Assembly (NCBI GenBank): GCA_049651845.1
Contig: JBASCW010000017.1
Span: 1 to 18,748, forward strand
Reading direction: 5' to 3'
Source of the DNA: RBG-16-66-20 sp049651845
GTDB lineage: Bacteria > Pseudomonadota > Gammaproteobacteria > Burkholderiales > SG8-39
DNA length: 18,748 nt
Shown here: in pieces, positions 1 to 6,083 of the stretch
Layout: each line of letters begins with the position of its first letter
Position numbering within the stretch: the stretch's first letter is position 1
Made by a program: the position numbers and the translations under genes
Notes under the pieces: generated by a model
What the model was told of the DNA's origin: nothing
The model's input: the letters and a program-made list of their open reading frames with translations, nothing else
Databases searched by the model: none

Positions 1-1
1 C

Positions 2-418
2 GAGCAGGCCGAGGGCCGGGAACGAGCCGCCGCAGCCGCCGCGGCCGCGCCGCTCACCTTCGGCACCGCGACGGGCAGCGGCGGCCTGTCGGCCGACGGC
101 GGGCTGTTCCGCGTGGAGCGCATCAGCGCGACCGAGGCCACGCTCGCGTTCGACCGGCTGAACCGCGGCACGCAGCGCGTCGAGGTCGGCATCGGCAATC
201 ACCTGTCCATCCAGCTCGCCATCGTGCGCGAGGTCGTCGCCATGATGCGCGGCAACGGCTTCACCGGCGACGTCACCTGGATGTCGCATCGCCTCGGCCG
301 CGACGTGCAGCTCTCGGCGCGCGAGCGCGATTCGACGCAGCTCGAGGCCTTCCTGCTGCTCGAGTTCTTCTCCGCCGACCCGATCCGCAGGCCCCCGAAC
401 CCCGCGGCGAGCCGCTAG
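2..418 (+). CDS. C-terminal part of a conserved hypothetical protein (5' end outside window)
   Basis: The reading frame is open from base 2 to a TAG at 416-418, so this is the 3' end of a longer gene. The visible 138 residues start with an acidic and then alanine-rich linker. A compact domain follows: a Gly-rich turn (FGTATGSGGLSADGG), then FRVERISATEATLAFD, a segment ending RVEVGIGNHLSIQLAIVREVVAMMR, and RLGRDVQLSARERD near the end. The alternating polar and hydrophobic pattern suggests a mixed alpha/beta fold. I recall similar unnamed proteins in Burkholderiales but cannot give a function. A GTG at 113 is in frame but lies inside the domain and has no Shine-Dalgarno, so it is unlikely to be the start. 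The missing N-terminus could hold a membrane anchor or signal. Confidence 0.7.
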   Translation, partial: EQAEGRERAAAAAAAAPLTFGTATGSGGLSADGGLFRVERISATEATLAFDRLNRGTQRVEVGIGNHLSIQLAIVREVVAMMRGNGFTGDVTWMSHRLGRDVQLSARERDSTQLEAFLLLEFFSADPIRRPPNPAASR

Positions 419-486
419 AATGTCCCAAGAGTGAAGGCGCGCCAAGTCGCCGGCCCCGCACGCCACTTCAGCCGGGAGGCAAGACC

Positions 487-633
487 ATGCACGAGACGTT
501 GTCCATCATCGTCGCTGCCGCTTTCGCGACCACCAGTTTCGGCGCCGCAGCGCAGTCCAAGGACGTCACCACCAAGACCGGCGACACAGCGAAGACGAAG
601 GACGGCAAGGCCGTCACCACCAAGGGCAAGTAA
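487..633 (+). CDS. Small secreted Lys/Thr-rich peptide (48 aa)
   Basis: An ATG at 487 is preceded by a clear ribosome binding site (GGGAGG, 475-480) with 6 bases of spacing. The frame ends at TAA 631-633. Residues 1-22 look like a signal peptide: a short start, a hydrophobic core LSIIVAAAFATTSFG, and a small-residue AAA-Q cleavage region. The remaining ~26 residues are only Lys, Thr, Asp, Gly, Ala, Val, Ser and Gln, with two half-repeats of the form KDxxTTKTG and DGKAVTTKGK. A 13-bp direct repeat CGTCACCACCAAG (564-576 and 612-624) underlies them. The mature peptide would be basic, disordered and exported. A strong terminator hairpin follows 8 bases after the stop, so this is probably a monocistronic unit. 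A weak -10-like TAGAAT overlaps the stop of the gene before. Function unknown. The RBS, signal peptide and terminator make a real gene likely despite its size. Confidence 0.65.
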   Translation: MHETLSIIVAAAFATTSFGAAAQSKDVTTKTGDTAKTKDGKAVTTKGK

Positions 634-641
634 TCCAGGCG

Positions 642-680
642 CAGCGAGGCGAGCGTCCAGCGCCTCGCTGTCTTTCTTTG
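642..680 (+). terminator. Rho-independent-type terminator after the small secreted peptide gene
   Basis: A perfect 10-bp stem, CAGCGAGGCG (642-651) with CGCCTCGCTG (661-670), encloses a 9-base loop. It is followed on the plus strand by the T-rich tract TCTTTCTTTG (671-680). The minus-strand side has no T-tract, so it acts on plus-strand transcripts coming from the small peptide gene. It also separates that gene from the convergent diguanylate cyclase, whose stop is at 687. Confidence 0.75.
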
Positions 681-686
681 TAGCGG

Positions 687-2162
687 CTACTGTGCTTGCG
701 CGATCTCCACGCGGTCGCGCCCCTGGCGCTTGGCCGCGTACATCGCCGCGTCGGCGGCGCGCAGCAGGTCCGGCGCGGTCCGGCCGTGCGACGGATAGGC
801 CGCCACGCCGGCCGAGACCGTCACGCCCTGCAGCAGCTCGCCACGGTAGTTGATGCGCAGGCCGTCCAGGCCCCGCCAGAGCTCCTCGGCGCGGCTGCGC
901 GACATCTCGAGCGAGGCCTCGGGCAGGATCACCACGAACTCCTCGCCGCCGTAGCGGCAGGCGATGTCCTCCGCGCGCACGTGCGTGACCAGGTAGTCGC
1001 CCAGCGCGCGCAGCAGCGCGTCGCCCGCCTCGTGGCCGTGCGTGTCGTTGAAGGCCTTGAAGTGGTCCAGGTCCAGCATGATCGCGCAGACCGTGCGCCG
1101 GTTGCGCGCCGCGCGCAGGATTTCGCGCTCGAGCGCCTGCTCCATGTAGCGTCGGTTGAACAGGCCCGTGAGCGAATCGCGCACCGCCTGCACGCGCAGC
1201 GTCTCACTCAGGCGCAGGTTCGACAGCGCGAGCGCGATGTGCTCGGCCACCGTGAGCGTCCAGACCTCCTGCGCCGTGAGCCGCTGTTGGCGCACCGTCT
1301 GCGGCAAGTGCGCCTCCTCGGGGCCGAGCTGGATGTGCAGCAGGCCCAGCAGTTCGCCCTGCCCCATGATCGGCGCGCACAGGCACGGCCCGGTGGGCGG
1401 CACGATCAGGTGGTGGCAGACGAGCTTGGAATTCGCATCCTCGACCACGTGCAGCTGGCCGCGGCGCAGCGCCCAGCAGTCGTCCTTGGCGATCACCGGG
1501 TCGGCCGTGAGGCGCGACGCGCCCCAGCTCGACACCGTCTCCAGCAGATCGTTGCCGAAATTGCGCAGGTAAAGGTTGCCGGAGGTGCCCGGGAACAGCT
1601 CCTCGCCGTACTGCGCGAGCACGCGGCGCGATTCCTCGGCCGACTTGCACATCTGCAGCATGTCGCCCAGCTTGCCGAGCACCACGTGCTCGCGGTGGCG
1701 GCGCTCCAGTTCGTGCACCGTGGCGAGCAGCTCGCGGTTGCGCTCCTCCAGCTTCTGCTCGAACTCCTTGCGCTCGGTGATGTCGCGCGCGACCACCACC
1801 ACGTACAGCACCTTGCCGTCGGGGCCCTTGATCACGTCGCCCTGCGACTCGATGTAGCGCAAGCTGCCGTCGGGCAGCAGGAACCGGTAATGGGTGCGCT
1901 GCCCGATGCCGCTTTCGACCGTCTCGCGGAAAACGCGCTGCACCCGCGCGCGGTCCTCGGGGTGGATCTCGGCGAAGGAGTCCGTGCCCGTCAGGTCACG
2001 GTCGCCAAACACCTTGCTGTACGACGGGCTGTTGTAGAGGCGCTTGCCGGCGGTGTCGAGCATCGCCACCAGGTCCGACATGTGGTCGAGCACCAGCCCG
2101 AGCGTGTACGCGCAATCGGCGAGCTTCTCGCCTTCGGGGTCCGGCGCCTGCCCTGTCGCCAT
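687..2162 (-). CDS. PAS-GAF-GGDEF diguanylate cyclase
   Basis: This 491-residue protein makes cyclic di-GMP from two GTP. The order is a PAS sensor (about 20-130, ending in the PAC-type VVVVARDITERK), a coiled-coil linker (about 130-162), a GAF-like domain (about 165-315) and a GGDEF domain (about 325-490). In the catalytic domain DSLTGLFNRR (329-338), DLDHFKAFND and the active-site loop GGEEF (405-409) are intact. An RxxD inhibitory site (RAED, 396-399) sits exactly five residues before GGEEF, so product inhibition is expected. There is no EAL or HD-GYP domain and no membrane segment, so it should be cytoplasmic. The ATG at 2162 has GAGGT six bases upstream. A -10-like TATGAT lies about 25 bases upstream of the start. 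The ligands of PAS and GAF are unknown. Confidence 0.95.
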   Translation of the reverse strand: MATGQAPDPEGEKLADCAYTLGLVLDHMSDLVAMLDTAGKRLYNSPSYSKVFGDRDLTGTDSFAEIHPEDRARVQRVFRETVESGIGQRTHYRFLLPDGSLRYIESQGDVIKGPDGKVLYVVVVARDITERKEFEQKLEERNRELLATVHELERRHREHVVLGKLGDMLQMCKSAEESRRVLAQYGEELFPGTSGNLYLRNFGNDLLETVSSWGASRLTADPVIAKDDCWALRRGQLHVVEDANSKLVCHHLIVPPTGPCLCAPIMGQGELLGLLHIQLGPEEAHLPQTVRQQRLTAQEVWTLTVAEHIALALSNLRLSETLRVQAVRDSLTGLFNRRYMEQALEREILRAARNRRTVCAIMLDLDHFKAFNDTHGHEAGDALLRALGDYLVTHVRAEDIACRYGGEEFVVILPEASLEMSRSRAEELWRGLDGLRINYRGELLQGVTVSAGVAAYPSHGRTAPDLLRAADAAMYAAKRQGRDRVEIAQAQ

Positions 2163-2185
2163 CGGTACCTCGCGGGGGAAGAAAA

Positions 2186-2191
2186 ATCATA
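2186..2191 (-). promoter_or_regulatory. Candidate -10 box for the diguanylate cyclase
   Basis: TATGAT on the minus strand is a good -10 match about 24 bases upstream of the ATG at 2162. No convincing -35 hexamer is visible at 16-18 bp, so a weak or activator-dependent promoter is possible. The call rests on the -10 and its position alone. Confidence 0.3.
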
Positions 2192-2304
2192 CTCCCGATG
2201 GCACCGTAGAAGTACTGCGCGCAGCTGCGTGAACGTGCACGCGGCGAGGCACCGTTCCGGCGCGTGCCGGACGATGCGATAAGCGCCGCTCAGGCGCGCC
2301 GGTC

Positions 2305-2390
2305 GGAAAAAGAAAAGGCCCGGCAGGCATGCCCTGCACGGGCCTCACGCTTCGTTCCCAGAGGAGGAGGAGGATGGGAAATCGAAACGC
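2305..2390 (-). ncRNA. Candidate small RNA with an anti-Shine-Dalgarno (UCC)n loop
   Basis: Read on the minus strand, this ~85-nt stretch has the complete layout of a compact sRNA. A TATACT box ends 6-7 bases before the predicted 5' end. Hairpin 1 pairs TTCG+TTCCCA with TGGGAA+CGAA (plus coordinates 2351-2360 with 2375-2386, a 2-base bulge) and displays the 14-base loop TCCTCCTCCTCCTC, complementary to GGAGG-type ribosome binding sites. Hairpin 2 is a strong terminator with TTTTCTTTTT. No credible ORF lies inside. Established knowledge: anti-SD sRNAs with CCUCC loops are known (CcsR/cuckoo-type RNAs in alphaproteobacteria), and I recall an Rfam family of toxic betaproteobacterial small RNAs with an anti-SD motif. 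I infer that this belongs to such a group, acting on mRNA leaders or ribosomes. On the plus strand the loop would read GAGGAGGAGGAGGA and there is no terminator, so the minus strand is the likely one. Confidence 0.65.
2307..2344 (-). terminator. Intrinsic terminator of the anti-SD small RNA
   Basis: On the minus strand GGCCCG pairs with CGGGCC (6 bp; plus 2339-2344 with 2317-2322). After one unpaired U, GCAGG pairs with CCTGC (5 bp; plus 2333-2337 with 2323-2327) around a 5-base loop. A run TTTTCTTTTT follows directly (2316 down to 2307). There is no gene on the minus strand immediately upstream for it to serve other than the small RNA. Confidence 0.8.
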
Positions 2391-2396
2391 ACCTGG

Positions 2397-2402
2397 AGTA
2401 TA
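2397..2402 (-). promoter_or_regulatory. Candidate -10 box (TATACT) of the small RNA
   Basis: TATACT on the minus strand lies 6-7 bases before the base of the first sRNA hairpin, which puts the transcription start near 2390. There is no good TTGACA at 16-18 bp, where the sequence is GC-rich. The box TTACGTCACAA lies further upstream and could be an activator site, but that is only a guess. Confidence 0.5.
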
Positions 2403-2553
2403 GGCGCGCGTGCGCTGCGGCGTTGTGACGTAATACCGCTTCGGCGCGTGAATATGACCGCCGGCAGTTTCGCAGTGACGAACGGCGGAGTTTCAGAAGG
2501 CGCCGGTTCCATGCGCGGCCCGGAGCGTCGCAGCGAGCGCGAGGAGGAGTCTC

Positions 2554-2613
2554 ATGCACCTGTTCTGCACCGGCGCGAGCGGCGTCGGCCGCGTGGTCGG
2601 GCAGATCATGTAG
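2554..2613 (+). CDS. Possible 19-codon leader peptide or epimerase remnant
   Basis: An ATG at 2554 follows a very strong purine-rich site (GAGGAGGAG, 2541-2549) and runs 19 codons to TAG at 2611. The peptide MHLFCTGASGVGRVVGQIM resembles the TGASGxxGRxxV nucleotide-binding start of NAD-dependent epimerases/SDR proteins, one residue short in the Gly loop. It may therefore be the decayed stub of such a gene. Alternatively it is a translated leader ahead of the gene at 2670. Its RBS is a near-perfect complement of the anti-SD loop of the small RNA encoded ~150 bases away on the other strand. Short length keeps confidence low. Confidence 0.3.
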   Translation: MHLFCTGASGVGRVVGQIM

Positions 2614-2669
2614 CCGGGCGTTTGGGGGCGTAGGATGGCCGCGGCACATCTCCCCGGGGAGGCGACGGC

Positions 2670-3533
2670 ATGTGCATGTTCGCGGTGAGGCAGCCCGAAA
2701 AGGCGGTCGAGGTGGGCGGCACGCACATCTTCGCGCGCGTGGACGCACAGGGCTGGCAGTGGCTCGCCTACGAGATGTCGGTGCGCGCGCCCGAGGACCC
2801 GGCGATGGTGCTCCCGGTGCCGGTGGCGCGGCAGGATCCCTCGGCCTTCGCGTTCGTCGACCTCGAACGCTATCCCGAGCTCTTCGACCACCTGAGCCAG
2901 GCGATCTACGTCTGGGGGCGGCAGCGCTTTCAGGCCATCATGTCGCTGAGCGGTGACGAGGACTCCGGCCCGGCGCGGCTCCCGGTGCACCAGGTGGGCG
3001 CCTACGAGGCGAGCTTCGTGCCCGACCTCGCCGCGTTCGCGCGGCTGGACGAGCGCTTCCAGCTCTCCGAGGCGGTGCGCCGCCAGCTCCCGGACTACAG
3101 CCGCTTCGGCTTCGCCGTCTTCAAACTCACGACTTCGCGCGCGAAGTCGCCCGAGCGCGTGCACGCCATGGCCTTCCGCTTCCAGGCGCGTGATCCCGAC
3201 ATGCTCTTCTTTCCTACCGTGCACGTGCACGACGGCACCTGGCACGAACGCGCCGAGTTCGACCACATGCTCTACCTCCAGGGCGGCCCATGGGGCCTGC
3301 CCGGCAACCTGGTCTACCTGGCGGGCCGCCAGACCACACCGGAAGCCATCACTTCGAACCAAGACCGGTGGGAGAACGCCGAGCGCCACGAGCGCAGCGA
3401 CGGCCGCATGCGCGCGCCCTACGGCGTGGTCCGGTCCTCGTGGGCAGCCGTCGAGCGCGGCGGCAAGGCGCTGCCGACCCGGCCCGCCAGGCCGCGCTCG
3501 TCCAGCGGGTACGAGGACCTGGAGATCGTATAG
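2670..3533 (+). CDS. Conserved hypothetical protein with HxHD...H...H motif
   Basis: The 287-residue product starts at an ATG with GGGGAGG (2656-2662) seven bases upstream. There is no signal peptide or membrane segment, so it is probably cytoplasmic. The most striking part is residues 180-203, FFPTVHVHDG followed by WHERAEFDHMLYLQ, where H185, H187, D188, H192 and H199 could bind a metal. It is preceded by HAMAFRF (165-171), which looks like a conserved strand. The N-terminal ~60 residues (MCMFAV..., FARVD..., VLPVPV) look like a separate beta-rich part. The last ~55 residues are basic, Ser/Pro-rich and probably disordered. I recall unnamed proteins with the same FFPTVH-HDG pattern but no established function. 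It is convergent with the DUF445 gene (13-bp gap). A weak TAGGAT -10-like box lies at 2631-2636. Confidence 0.8.
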   Translation: MCMFAVRQPEKAVEVGGTHIFARVDAQGWQWLAYEMSVRAPEDPAMVLPVPVARQDPSAFAFVDLERYPELFDHLSQAIYVWGRQRFQAIMSLSGDEDSGPARLPVHQVGAYEASFVPDLAAFARLDERFQLSEAVRRQLPDYSRFGFAVFKLTTSRAKSPERVHAMAFRFQARDPDMLFFPTVHVHDGTWHERAEFDHMLYLQGGPWGLPGNLVYLAGRQTTPEAITSNQDRWENAERHERSDGRMRAPYGVVRSSWAAVERGGKALPTRPARPRSSSGYEDLEIV

Positions 3534-3546
3534 CCGGCCCGCCCGC

Positions 3547-4848
3547 TCAGACGAGCAGCCGGCTCGTGGCGTAGATCGCCAGCCCCGCGAGCCCGCCCAC
3601 CACAGTGCCGTTGATGCGGATGAACTGCAGGTCGGGCCCCAGCTCGCGCTCCATCTCGCGCACGAACCTGTCCTCGTGCCACTCGTTGACGCGGTCCTCG
3701 ATGAAACGGCCGATCGCGGCGCGGTTCTCCTCCACCAGCGGCGGCATCGAGCGCAGGATCTGCGCGTCGATCCAGCCGCGCAGCGCCGCGTCCTCGTCGA
3801 TGCGGCGGCCGAGCGAGCCCGCGAGGCCCGCGATCGTGGCGTGGATCGTGGATTTCTCGTCCTCGAGGTCCCTCGCCAGCCAGTCGCGGAACTGCCGCCA
3901 GAGCGCGTCCACATAGCCCGCGAGCGCGGGGTTGGCCGCCAGCTCGTCGCGCAGCGCGTTCACCTTCTCGCGCGTCGCCGGGTCGCCCTTGAGCTTGCCC
4001 ACGAACTGCGCGACGAACGCGTCGAACCGCTGGCGCAGCTCGTGCGACTCGTCGGCGCGGATCTCGTGCACCGCGCGCGCCACGCCGCTCACCACGCGGC
4101 GCGCGATGGTCTCGTCCAGGCTCAAGCCCATCTTCTTCACGAGCTCGACGAAGCCGCTCTCGGCGACCACCGCGCGCGCGATGTACGCCTGCGTCTCGGG
4201 CTTGGCGAGCGCCTCGTCCACCAGGCGCAGCGCCTCCTCCAGCAGCGCGTGGTGGCGCCCGTCCTGCGTGAGCAGGTCCAGCACCCCGCCCGCGCCCGCG
4301 GCAAGATCCACCTCCTTCAGCTTCGCCACCGCCATGCCGTGCAGGAAACGGCGGATGCGCGGATCCTCCAGCGCCCCGAGCATGAACGCGAGCAGCCGCG
4401 TGCCGTAGAAGCCCACCTTCCGCGCGTTGCCCTGCGCGAGCAGCCACTCGCGCAGCTTCGCCGCCGGCCCGAACGCCGCGATGCGCTCGACGATCGCCTT
4501 CGAGGACAGGAAATTGACCTGGATGAACTCCGACAGCTGCGCCGCGATGCGGCCCTTGTTCTCCGGCAGGATCGCCGTGTGCGGCAGCGGCAGCCCGAGC
4601 GGCCGCCGGAACAGCGCCGTCACCGCGAACCAGTCCGCCAGCGCGCCCACCATCGCCGCCTCGCAGAACACCGCCAGATACCGCACGGCGGCCCGTTCCG
4701 TGCCGTAGGCCGTGCTGGCCGCGAACACCGCGGTCACCAGCACCAGCAGCCCCGTCGCCATCCGCCGCGTGCGCCGCAGCCGCGCCTCCTTCACCTCATT
4801 GCGCGCCGCTACGCGTGCCTCGAGATCGATTGCCGCCCTGGAATCCAT
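3547..4848 (-). CDS. DUF445 family membrane protein (YjiN-like)
   Basis: The product is 433 residues from the ATG at 4848, close to the usual ~420 for YjiN-type DUF445 proteins. Family hallmarks are visible near the N-terminus: a hydrophobic segment (about 32-50, ATGLLVLVTAVFAAS), then FCEAAMVGALADWFAVTALFR, then RPLGLPLPHTAILPENKGRIA. The middle is a long helical region with repeated charged segments, and the C-terminus is a second hydrophobic segment (GTVVGGLAGLAIYATSRLLV). This fits a bitopic or hairpin inner-membrane protein with a large helical domain. The biochemical role of the family is unknown. A GTG ten codons upstream (4878) is possible, but the ATG has a G-rich stretch at a suitable distance and gives the family-like N-terminus. 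A palindrome at 4950-4980 lies ~100 bases upstream. Confidence 0.9.
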   Translation of the reverse strand: MDSRAAIDLEARVAARNEVKEARLRRTRRMATGLLVLVTAVFAASTAYGTERAAVRYLAVFCEAAMVGALADWFAVTALFRRPLGLPLPHTAILPENKGRIAAQLSEFIQVNFLSSKAIVERIAAFGPAAKLREWLLAQGNARKVGFYGTRLLAFMLGALEDPRIRRFLHGMAVAKLKEVDLAAGAGGVLDLLTQDGRHHALLEEALRLVDEALAKPETQAYIARAVVAESGFVELVKKMGLSLDETIARRVVSGVARAVHEIRADESHELRQRFDAFVAQFVGKLKGDPATREKVNALRDELAANPALAGYVDALWRQFRDWLARDLEDEKSTIHATIAGLAGSLGRRIDEDAALRGWIDAQILRSMPPLVEENRAAIGRFIEDRVNEWHEDRFVREMERELGPDLQFIRINGTVVGGLAGLAIYATSRLLV

Positions 4849-4949
4849 GACGCCCCCGCTACGATGCCGTTCGCGCACGCTATCAGAAGCGCGGGGGACT
4901 CCGAGGCCGCGAACACGCCACTTTTCAGATGACAGAACAGGAAGTTACG

Positions 4950-4980
4950 CGTCCAAGGTCACAAACTGTGACCTTGGACG
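4950..4980. repeat. Perfect 14-bp palindrome with 3-base spacer
   Basis: CGTCCAAGGTCACA (4950-4963) and TGTGACCTTGGACG (4967-4980) are exact reverse complements around AAC. No T-tract follows on either strand, so it is not a standard terminator. The core TCACA-N3-TGTGA is the inverse of a CRP site (TGTGA-N6-TCACA), so it is not a CRP box. It lies ~100 bases upstream of the DUF445 gene and downstream of the GNAT pair. It could be an operator, an mRNA hairpin or a dispersed genomic palindrome. Confidence 0.6.
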
Positions 4981-5026
4981 ATGCCGCTCCTGCGCTCAAG
5001 CCATGCGCGCCGCAATGACGCATGGG

Positions 5027-5050
5027 CCCGCCCGGAATACTCCAGGCGGG
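5027..5050 (-). other. Stem-loop at the 3' end of the GNAT/small-protein operon
   Basis: On the minus strand CCCGCCTGGA and TCCGGGCGGG form a 10-bp stem with one U-G wobble and a GUAU loop, 17 bases after the stop of the 100-residue gene. On the plus strand the same position would be a C-A mismatch, which favours a role in the minus-strand transcript. There is no U-tract, so it may protect the 3' end or assist termination rather than be a full intrinsic terminator. Confidence 0.4.
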
Positions 5051-5066
5051 AGCCACCCCGGAGCGC

Positions 5067-5369
5067 TCAGGAACCTTCGCCCTTCAGAAAACGCTCGTAG
5101 CGCTCATTCGTCAGGCTTTCCGAGTCCAGTTCCTGCACGGCGTCCCAGCGGCGAAGCGGCTGCTCGGGAACGTCATAGAGAGGAAACTTCTCCGCAAGCC
5201 CGCCCTCGGTGACCAGACGCTCGATCTCGTCCAGCTTCTGCGTCTTCACGAACTCCACAAACTCCGCGAAAAACGCGCTCAACGGCATCGACTCGCTCGC
5301 ATGCGCGATGGAATCGATCATGTCCTTCTGCGTCTTGAATGCCACGATCCGCGTCAGTTCGTAATCCAT
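5067..5369 (-). CDS. Small acidic helical protein coupled to a GNAT gene
   Basis: This 100-residue protein of unknown family is the second gene of a two-gene unit. Its ATG at 5369 lies four bases after the TGA of the GNAT-like gene, and its ribosome binding site (AGGTGA) overlaps that stop codon, so translation is probably coupled. The sequence looks mainly helical (DSIAHASESMPLSAFFAEFV, FVKTQKLDEIERLVTEGGL) with a more extended C-terminal part (FPLYDVPEQPLRRWD) and a net negative charge. There is no signal peptide, membrane segment, helix-turn-helix or ribbon-helix-helix pattern that I can see. It could be a partner or regulator of the upstream acetyltransferase, but nothing in the sequence proves this. 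Confidence 0.75.
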   Translation of the reverse strand: MDYELTRIVAFKTQKDMIDSIAHASESMPLSAFFAEFVEFVKTQKLDEIERLVTEGGLAEKFPLYDVPEQPLRRWDAVQELDSESLTNERYERFLKGEGS

Positions 5370-5373
5370 GGCG

Positions 5374-6027
5374 TCACCTGTCCGGGTTCAATGCATTAGA
5401 CCACTTCCGCGCATCCGGTTCATCCAGATAGAAGTACCGGCCATCGTTGAAGCGCAGGTAGCCCGGCACGTTGGCGATCCCCAGCAGCGGCGTCAGGCCG
5501 ATTTTCACATATCTATCAAAGAGATCCTGCTTACCTTCCGGCGCGGCATGCAGCCCGGTGCAGCCCCGATAGCCCACGTTGTGGCTGTGGGTCACCCCGA
5601 CGTCGATCAGCGCGCGCAGGAGCTTCGGAATGCCCGATACACCGAGCCTGCGCATCGTTTCCTCCGGTGCCGCTGCGACGAACCAGACGAAGACGGATCG
5701 CTTCGAGCCGTCGTGCAGGGCGCTGTAGCCTTCCGAGAGGAGCGCCATGCCCACGGGTGCGGCCTTTTCCTCAGCTTGCGCAAGCACCACGAACGCCGGA
5801 GCGCGCCTGCCTCGCGCGAACTCCACGACCGGCAACCATTGACGCATGCGGCGCCAGTCCCAATTCGCGTCCGTCCGCCCCAGGGCAACGATGTCCGGCT
5901 GCACGTGCCGATGCCAGAACTCCGCGTCCGCCTGCGACATCAGGGCAATCCTGATCGGCACGGGGCTGGCCCCGCCCTTTTCCGGCACCGATCGGACGAA
6001 GCGCAACAGCCCCCCTTGCCCAGCCAT
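5374..6027 (-). CDS. GNAT-like N-acetyltransferase
   Basis: The product has up to 217 residues. The GNAT pattern is recognisable: first strand PIRIALMSQADAEFW (about 24-38), a central strand VFVWFVAAAP, an acetyl-CoA binding segment RRLGVSGIPKLLRALIDVGV matching the R/QxxGxG/A loop followed by a helix, then a late strand and helix (GYRGCTGLHA, FDRYVKIGLTPL). The acceptor substrate is unknown. The start is uncertain. ATG 6027 has only a poorly spaced GAGG. GTG 5961 has a G-rich stretch ~10 bases upstream. ATG 5940 has AGGA at good spacing but would cut into the first strand. It is the first gene of a coupled pair with the 100-residue protein. The ybiT gene ends 57 bases upstream, so read-through from ybiT is possible. 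Confidence 0.75.
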   Translation of the reverse strand: MAGQGGLLRFVRSVPEKGGASPVPIRIALMSQADAEFWHRHVQPDIVALGRTDANWDWRRMRQWLPVVEFARGRRAPAFVVLAQAEEKAAPVGMALLSEGYSALHDGSKRSVFVWFVAAAPEETMRRLGVSGIPKLLRALIDVGVTHSHNVGYRGCTGLHAAPEGKQDLFDRYVKIGLTPLLGIANVPGYLRFNDGRYFYLDEPDARKWSNALNPDR

Positions 6028-6083
6028 GCCTCAATATTCGCACGGAGCGCTCAGCCGGCGCCGCGCACCGCCGGGTTCCGCGC

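Noticed and set aside
696..2282. Long plus-strand ORF (528 codons) opposite the diguanylate cyclase
   Set aside because: It is a mirror frame of the PAS-GAF-GGDEF gene in GC-rich DNA: low-complexity Arg/Ala/His/Val composition, no domain, no RBS.
3532..3564. Bidirectional terminator between the convergent genes at 3533/3547
   Set aside because: AGCCGGC and GCCGGCT can pair (7 bp), but the loop is 19 bases and no T-tract follows on either strand.
2953..4932. Plus-strand ORF of 659 codons overlapping the hypothetical gene and opposite DUF445
   Set aside because: It is repetitive Arg/Pro/His-rich, spans two convergent real genes in a third frame, and has no recognisable domain.
4950..4980. Palindrome read as CRP site or terminator
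   Set aside because: Half-sites are in the opposite order to CRP with a 3-base spacer, and neither side has a T-tract.
4929..5018. 29-codon ORF running through the 4950-4980 palindrome
   Set aside because: No Shine-Dalgarno and no family likeness; the palindrome explains the sequence better.
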